NCBI RefSeq assembly: GCF_011306175.1
Contig: NZ_CP049913.1
Location: 2,418,001 to 2,482,000 of the forward strand
Source of the DNA: Vibrio sp. HDW18
GTDB lineage: Bacteria > Pseudomonadota > Gammaproteobacteria > Enterobacterales > Vibrionaceae
DNA length: 64,000 bases
Direction: 5' to 3'
A model generated the notes under the pieces. That model worked only from the letters and a program-made list of their open reading frames with translations, was not told where the DNA came from and did no database searches. The translations under genes were made by a program, and so were the position numbers. Shown one piece after another: positions 59,982-64,000 of the stretch; within the stretch, counting starts at the first letter, position 1; every line of letters starts with the position of its first letter.

Positions 59982-60830
59982 ATGCTAATTCGACTGACAT
60001 TTATTGCTACGGCAATCTTGCTGGCGCAGCACACTGCAGCTAACGATGAGCCGCACTCCGCTATCCCGCTCACCTTTGCTAAACACTATCAACCCGGCAT
60101 CAATCTTGACGATTACTGGAAGAGTGAAAAACTCGATGGAATTCGTGCGATTTGGACAGGCCAGCAGTTGATAACCCGCAGCGGCAAACCGATCTCGGCC
60201 CCTCAATGGTTTACCCAATCACTCCCCCCTTATGCATTGGAAGGTGAATTGTGGGCGGGCCGTGGCAATTTTTCATTGGTACAACAAACCGTTTTAGATA
60301 AGCAACCCGCGGAAGCTGCTTGGCGACGCATTCAGTTTATGTTGTTTGATTTGCCACAAACCGCCGGCGATTATCGGCAGCGCTACGATCATTTGGTGGC
60401 ATTAGTCCGCGATCTTAATCAGCCCTACATTCAATATGTGGCGCAGACGCCCATCCAATCAGAGCATGATCTCACTACTTATCTGGATGGGATTCTTGAA
60501 CAGTCGGGGGAGGGCGTGATGCTGCGTAAAATTGATACTCGTTATCACGTTGGACGTAGTCATACTTTGCTCAAACTGAAAAAATACCAAGATGCGGAAG
60601 CTACCGTGATCGGTTATCGCTTAGGCGCGGGTAAATATCATGGTCAAATGGGCTCGATTTTGGTGCGGGCTGTGGATGGAATCGAGTTTTATATCGGCAG
60701 CGGATTTAGTGATCAGGAGCGTGCTACGCCTCCGGAAATTGGTAGTTTAGTGACTTATCGTTATAACGGGGTAACGAGTGAGGGCAAGCCAAGATTTGCG
60801 CGCTTTGTCCGGATCAGAGAAAGCCATTAA
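59982..60830 (+). CDS. ligE: ATP-dependent DNA ligase LigE, exported
   Basis: The 282-residue ligase has a signal peptide (LIRLTFIATAILLAQHTAA), so it acts in the periplasm, as reported for LigE proteins of competent bacteria. The ligase motif I nucleophile is Lys50 in EKLDGIRA. Motif III FMLFDLP, motif IV GEGVMLRK and motif V LLKLKKYQDAEATVIGY follow, then an OB fold. AAGGAG at 59970-59975 fits the second ATG, 59982, with 6-base spacing; the ATG at 59976 abuts the ribosome site and is unlikely. It is separate from the TonB2 operon. Confidence 0.93.
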   Translation: MLIRLTFIATAILLAQHTAANDEPHSAIPLTFAKHYQPGINLDDYWKSEKLDGIRAIWTGQQLITRSGKPISAPQWFTQSLPPYALEGELWAGRGNFSLVQQTVLDKQPAEAAWRRIQFMLFDLPQTAGDYRQRYDHLVALVRDLNQPYIQYVAQTPIQSEHDLTTYLDGILEQSGEGVMLRKIDTRYHVGRSHTLLKLKKYQDAEATVIGYRLGAGKYHGQMGSILVRAVDGIEFYIGSGFSDQERATPPEIGSLVTYRYNGVTSEGKPRFARFVRIRESH

Positions 60831-60843
60831 ATCTGTTTTCGTG

Positions 60844-60913
60844 GCCTAGCTCAGTTAGGCAAGAGATGAAAGAATTTGAACTCTATCAGGCCAACGGTGA
60901 GTGCTGGCCTGAT
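60844..60913. other. Two hairpins between ligE and norM
   Basis: GCCTA/TAGGC (60844-60859) and ATCAGGCCA/TGGCCTGAT (60885-60893 and 60905-60913) form stems between the converging genes. Neither has a clear T-run, so they are possible but unproven terminators. Confidence 0.45.
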
Positions 60914-60927
60914 CAAAGTTTGCTGAA

Positions 60928-62310
60928 CTAGTGGCCGACTGCGAGTGGGGTATTGATCGTTTGTTTTTGGATCCAACGCAGCCGTTGGCCTAACATCAAG
61001 GCAGAGGCAGAAAGGCCAATGATAAAGCCAAGCCAAAACCCTTTCGCCCCTAATGGTTGCTCAGTTAGCCAATCGGTCATGCCCAAAATATAACCCATCG
61101 GTAAGCCCAGTACCCAGTAAGCGATAAAAGTTCGATAGAAAATGGCCGTCATATCTTTGTAACCGCGTAGGGCTCCAGCCGCAACCACTTGTACCGCATC
61201 CATACATTGATAAATCGCAGCGAGTAATAACAGTTGCATGGCTAAAGTGATCACCACTTGGTTTTCGGTATACAGCAAAGCAATCTGCTCTCGAAATAGC
61301 ACCGTGAGTAACGCGGTGATACATGCAGTGACTAAGCCAGTCAGCAGACCGACATTGGCGGCAATCGCCGCACCTTGGCTATCTTGCTCACCCAATTTGT
61401 GCCCAACACGGATGGAAACCGCAGCGCCAATACTCATCGGGAACATAAAGACCAAAGAAGAGAAGTTGAGTGCCACTTGGTGCGCCGCCACGACAGTTGA
61501 ACCTAACGGAGCAACCATCAGTGCCACCACCGCAAATAAGGTCACTTCAAAAAAGAGTGCCGCCGCGACCGGAAAGCCTAAGCGAAATAGTCGGATCAGC
61601 TCTTTGGGTCGTGGCTTATGCCAAGTGGCAAAGACTTTTACCTGCGCCAGCCGTTGAGAAGTCATGATATAAAACAGCAGCAAAAACAGCATGATCCAGT
61701 ACACAATCGCAGTAGCAACCCCACAGCCAACCCCACCTAATGATGGCGCACCAAATTTGCCGTACACAAAAATCCAGTTCAGCGGAATATTGAGCAGCAA
61801 ACCGATAAATCCAATCACCATGGCGGGCTTGGTCAGTGACATACCATCGGTAAAACTACGCAGTGCTTGAAACAGTAAATAGGCGGGCACCGCAAACATC
61901 ACCGCATGCATATAACCTACAGTTTTACTTGCCATCGCTGGTTCCACATTCATAAATTGAATGATCACTTGCGTTTGAAACAATACACCGATGATCGGGA
62001 TCGAAATCAGTAGCGCGAGAGCTAAACCTTGCTGTACTTCAAATGGGATCTTGTGTTGACGCCCAGCACCATTCAGTTGTGCCACCACTGGAACCAATGC
62101 CAGCAGTAGTCCAACGCCAAACAGAATTGAGGGGAGCCAAATACTTGCAGCAATTGAAACTGCTGCCATATCCAGCGCACTGACGCCGCCTGCCATGACA
62201 GTATCGACAAAGCCCATTCCAGTTTGAGCAACTGATGCAATCAGCACCGGTGTGGCAAGTTTAATTAAATTTGAGGCTTCTTGTTGGTAGCGATGCACAG
62301 AGTTCTCCAA
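60928..62310 (-). CDS. norM: MATE-family multidrug efflux pump NorM
   Basis: NorM exports cationic drugs such as fluoroquinolones and dyes using sodium and proton gradients. The 460-residue sequence begins MENSVHRYQQEASNL and has twelve helices. Features of V. cholerae NorM are visible: the D36 sodium-site region VDTVMAGG, and the family block LVAPLGSTVVAAHQVALN. The start codon is TTG at 62310, with no clear ribosome site. From memory the sequence is close to but not the same as V. cholerae NorM, which suggests a related species. Confidence 0.94.
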   Translation of the reverse strand: MENSVHRYQQEASNLIKLATPVLIASVAQTGMGFVDTVMAGGVSALDMAAVSIAASIWLPSILFGVGLLLALVPVVAQLNGAGRQHKIPFEVQQGLALALLISIPIIGVLFQTQVIIQFMNVEPAMASKTVGYMHAVMFAVPAYLLFQALRSFTDGMSLTKPAMVIGFIGLLLNIPLNWIFVYGKFGAPSLGGVGCGVATAIVYWIMLFLLLFYIMTSQRLAQVKVFATWHKPRPKELIRLFRLGFPVAAALFFEVTLFAVVALMVAPLGSTVVAAHQVALNFSSLVFMFPMSIGAAVSIRVGHKLGEQDSQGAAIAANVGLLTGLVTACITALLTVLFREQIALLYTENQVVITLAMQLLLLAAIYQCMDAVQVVAAGALRGYKDMTAIFYRTFIAYWVLGLPMGYILGMTDWLTEQPLGAKGFWLGFIIGLSASALMLGQRLRWIQKQTINTPLAVGH

Positions 62311-62499
62311 AGGGGAAAAGCCAAAAGAGGCTAAACGCTACAGTCGTTAGACTTAACGTATGATAATCGGCGCATGATAATGAAATGTGATTCTAAGCTC
62401 CATTAAAAACTGAGATAACTGATTAATCGTTAAGTGATAAGTGAGGAGTGTAAGGGCGCGGGTGCGTGGCACTATTTCGTTCATGCGGAAAGAACAGTA

Positions 62500-62528
62500 A
62501 TAAAAAGAGCGCCAAGTTACGGCGCTCT
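62500..62528 (-). terminator. Terminator of the fructosamine-kinase-like gene
   Basis: On the minus strand AGAGCGCC-GTAACTT-GGCGCTCT makes an 8-bp stem followed by TTTTTATT. It lies 61 bases after the stop codon of the kinase gene. Confidence 0.85.
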
Positions 62529-62589
62529 AAGAGCTGTCTGCATGTTAACGATCAAAAAATCGGCTTATCGAGTAATAACCTAGATTGAT

Positions 62590-63456
62590 TTATGAAGTTA
62601 AAATCTTATCGATTGATTTTTGAGCCTCAGCTAAATAGTGACCACCAAACTGGTTGTAATGGTTGAGCAGATGATAGAGGTTATAAATATCTTTGCGCTC
62701 TTCATAGCCCCAATTCAATGGCCAGATACTTTCATAGCCTTGAAAAAATTCCGGCTGGAAACCACCAAAATATTCGGCCAGCGCAATATCACACTCTCGA
62801 TCGCCCCAATAACATGCGGGATCAAAACATAAAGGTCCATTGACCGAATGGGCAACATTGCCAAACCACAGATCGCCATGCAATAGCGATGGGCGTGGTG
62901 AATGATTGGCTAAACGCTGTTTGATCAGTTCTACAAACTCATCAATATTGATCAGTACAATCCCTTTTTCTTGCAGCAATTGTAGCTGCCAACCAATCCG
63001 TTGTTCGGCAAAAAACAGCGGCCATTTTTTGTGCCATGGATTGGGTTGCACCGTGGTACCAATATAGTTATCAATATCGAAACCAAACTCTTTTTGTTCA
63101 CCCCAACGGTGTAAATGAGCCAGTTCAACCCCCAATTGATAGCTTTTTTTCGCATCATCCAGTGGTTTTATCGGTAAATAGTTGAGAACCAAATAAGCGT
63201 GGTTTTTACTGATGCCATGCAGAAGATAATCAGGTACTTGCACGGTGTTTGTTTCACGCATGATGCGCAAACTCACGACTTCAGCTTCAAATTTACTTAA
63301 TAATTGACGATGGTTCACTTTGACAAAATAACGTTCAATACCATCACTCACCATAAAACATTGGTTAATGTCACCACCATGCACTTTCTCTTTTTCTACG
63401 ATGTGAAAAGATTTGCCCATCTGTTCAGATAGTTGTTGAATAATGGCTGGCCACAT
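62590..63456 (-). CDS. Fructosamine-kinase-family protein
   Basis: The 288-residue protein belongs to the fructosamine kinase (FN3K) family of the protein-kinase-like fold. The ATP-grasp lysine is in YFVKVN, the catalytic loop is LLHGDLWFGNV, and the metal-binding Asp is in CFDPACYWGDRE. The family phosphorylates sugar-modified lysines to promote deglycation. Gene order next to norM matches VC1539 of V. cholerae. No signal peptide is present. Confidence 0.9.
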   Translation of the reverse strand: MWPAIIQQLSEQMGKSFHIVEKEKVHGGDINQCFMVSDGIERYFVKVNHRQLLSKFEAEVVSLRIMRETNTVQVPDYLLHGISKNHAYLVLNYLPIKPLDDAKKSYQLGVELAHLHRWGEQKEFGFDIDNYIGTTVQPNPWHKKWPLFFAEQRIGWQLQLLQEKGIVLINIDEFVELIKQRLANHSPRPSLLHGDLWFGNVAHSVNGPLCFDPACYWGDRECDIALAEYFGGFQPEFFQGYESIWPLNWGYEERKDIYNLYHLLNHYNQFGGHYLAEAQKSIDKILTS

Positions 63457-63826
63457 AATTCAAGCCCTCGGCTATTGACTCTACTTATTGGTTAGTGTAG
63501 ATCAAGCGAGATAATATAAAAGGTTATCCTGATATATAAATCTCTCTTGAGTAAAAATTGCAGCAACAGAAACCGCTAACTGTGATTTAACGCATAAAAT
63601 GATTATGTTCACTTTCGTACTATCGGTATCCTGCTGCATATGTATTGAGAATAGCCAATACATGCAAATAATAAGATGGCATTATCACGGAGTGATAGCA
63701 TTCTGGTAAATAATTAAGCCAATGCACCAATTCCCGATAATCAGTGTCGTCACCTGCTGTGAAAAGAATGTTTCATAGCCTGAGTTTTTGAACTGACGAA
63801 CAGCAGCCGTAAAATGGAGAACAAAT
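63457..63826. other. 370-base intergenic region
   Basis: The region is AT-rich and has no gene of support on either strand. It must carry promoters of the divergent kinase gene and the following gene. The TGGAGA at 63814-63819 is the ribosome site of the next gene. Confidence 0.5.
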
Positions 63827-64000
63827 GTGGTTGTAGAAACCGATGGCTACCTAGCCTTGATTGAACATCTTTCATTTAATATCAATGTATTTACTCAAGA
63901 AGGGGATACGGGTAGTGAAAGTGTTGAAGATGTAATCACCGATATGGTGGCCAGTAACATTATGGCTATTTTTGAACAAAACCCAGAGCTGCATTCCAGT
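63827..64000 (+). CDS. Hypothetical protein, partial (3' end outside window)
   Basis: An open frame from GTG 63827 runs to the window edge (58 codons). TGGAGA lies 7 bases upstream of the GTG. The acidic start, VVETDGYLALIEHLSFNI, and TQEGDTGSESVEDVITDMVA look like a soluble helical protein. The nearby ATG at 63825 is out of frame and stops at once. I do not recognise the family. It was short enough to be easily overlooked. Confidence 0.7.
   Translation, partial: MVVETDGYLALIEHLSFNINVFTQEGDTGSESVEDVITDMVASNIMAIFEQNPELHSS

Noticed and set aside
60841..60870. A tRNA-like fragment (GGCCTAGCTCAGTTAGGCAA)
   Set aside because: Only a D-arm-like stretch is present; there is no anticodon or T-arm, and the small stem GCCTA/TAGGC explains it.
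63457..63826. A small RNA or riboswitch before the last partial gene
   Set aside because: No conserved core or strong hairpin with a T-run could be recognised in this AT-rich stretch.

Overview
The window is chromosomal DNA from a Vibrio of the V. cholerae clade, either V. cholerae or a close relative such as V. mimicus or V. metoecus. Three gene blocks are in the order I know from V. cholerae chromosome 1. They are the norspermidine genes with an OmpA-like/TolC-like pair, the ugp operon followed by the TtpC-TonB2 energy-transducing operon, and ligE followed by norM and a fructosamine-kinase-like gene. Species assignment is inference, because no 16S rRNA or other decisive marker is present.

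Layout. 1-3.5 kb: norspermidine synthesis (partial diaminobutyrate decarboxylase, carboxynorspermidine dehydrogenase, nspC). 3.7-5.7 kb: an OmpA-like lipid-free envelope protein and a TolC-like channel, without the giant adhesin normally beside them. 6.1-10.4 kb: housekeeping genes (glutaredoxin-like, YgjP-like peptidase, rlmF, pilW, metA with MetJ boxes). 10.6-15.3 kb: an efflux operon with two ABC-2 permeases, an HlyD adaptor and a TolC-like channel but no ATPase. 15.6-20 kb: a small hypothetical gene, a periplasmic binding protein, cheV, a DUF2726-like protein and a diguanylate cyclase. 20.2-20.5 kb: two tRNA-Val(GAC) genes.

20.7-31.7 kb is a complete type I-F1 CRISPR-Cas system (cas1, cas2-3, csy1, csy2, csy3, cas6f) with an array of 44 repeats and 43 spacers. 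One spacer is a near-perfect terminator-like hairpin. It is followed by a 1511-residue SslE/AcfD-like M60 metalloprotease lipoprotein (31.9-36.5 kb), an RNA methyltransferase, a 14-TM drug exporter, a GGDEF/EAL gene pair, an ASCH amidohydrolase, a small DMT protein and katG.

44.3-45.3 kb is a chimeric pseudogene: the tail of a 6-phospho-beta-glucosidase fused to a LacI-type regulator, with its tandem operator left behind. 45.3-52.1 kb holds a RidA-like protein, a YhcH-like protein and a minus-strand glycerol-phosphate uptake and degradation operon (ugpB-A-E-C, a DeoR regulator, a GDPD). 52.3-54.7 kb holds a c-di-GMP-I riboswitch with its own terminator. It sits directly upstream of an M66 (StcE/TagA-like) metalloprotease gene that has lost its start codon, ribosome site and signal peptide. 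54.9-59.8 kb is the ttpC-exbB2-exbD2-tonB2 operon with flanking DUF3450 and TPR genes. The window ends with ligE, norM, a fructosamine-kinase-like gene and the start of an unidentified GTG-initiated gene.

Two themes recur. The first is c-di-GMP and surface behaviour: two cyclases, one phosphodiesterase, a riboswitch, CheV, and norspermidine synthesis. The second is secreted mucin-type metalloproteases, one intact and one decapitated. No insertion sequence, integrase or transposase was found.
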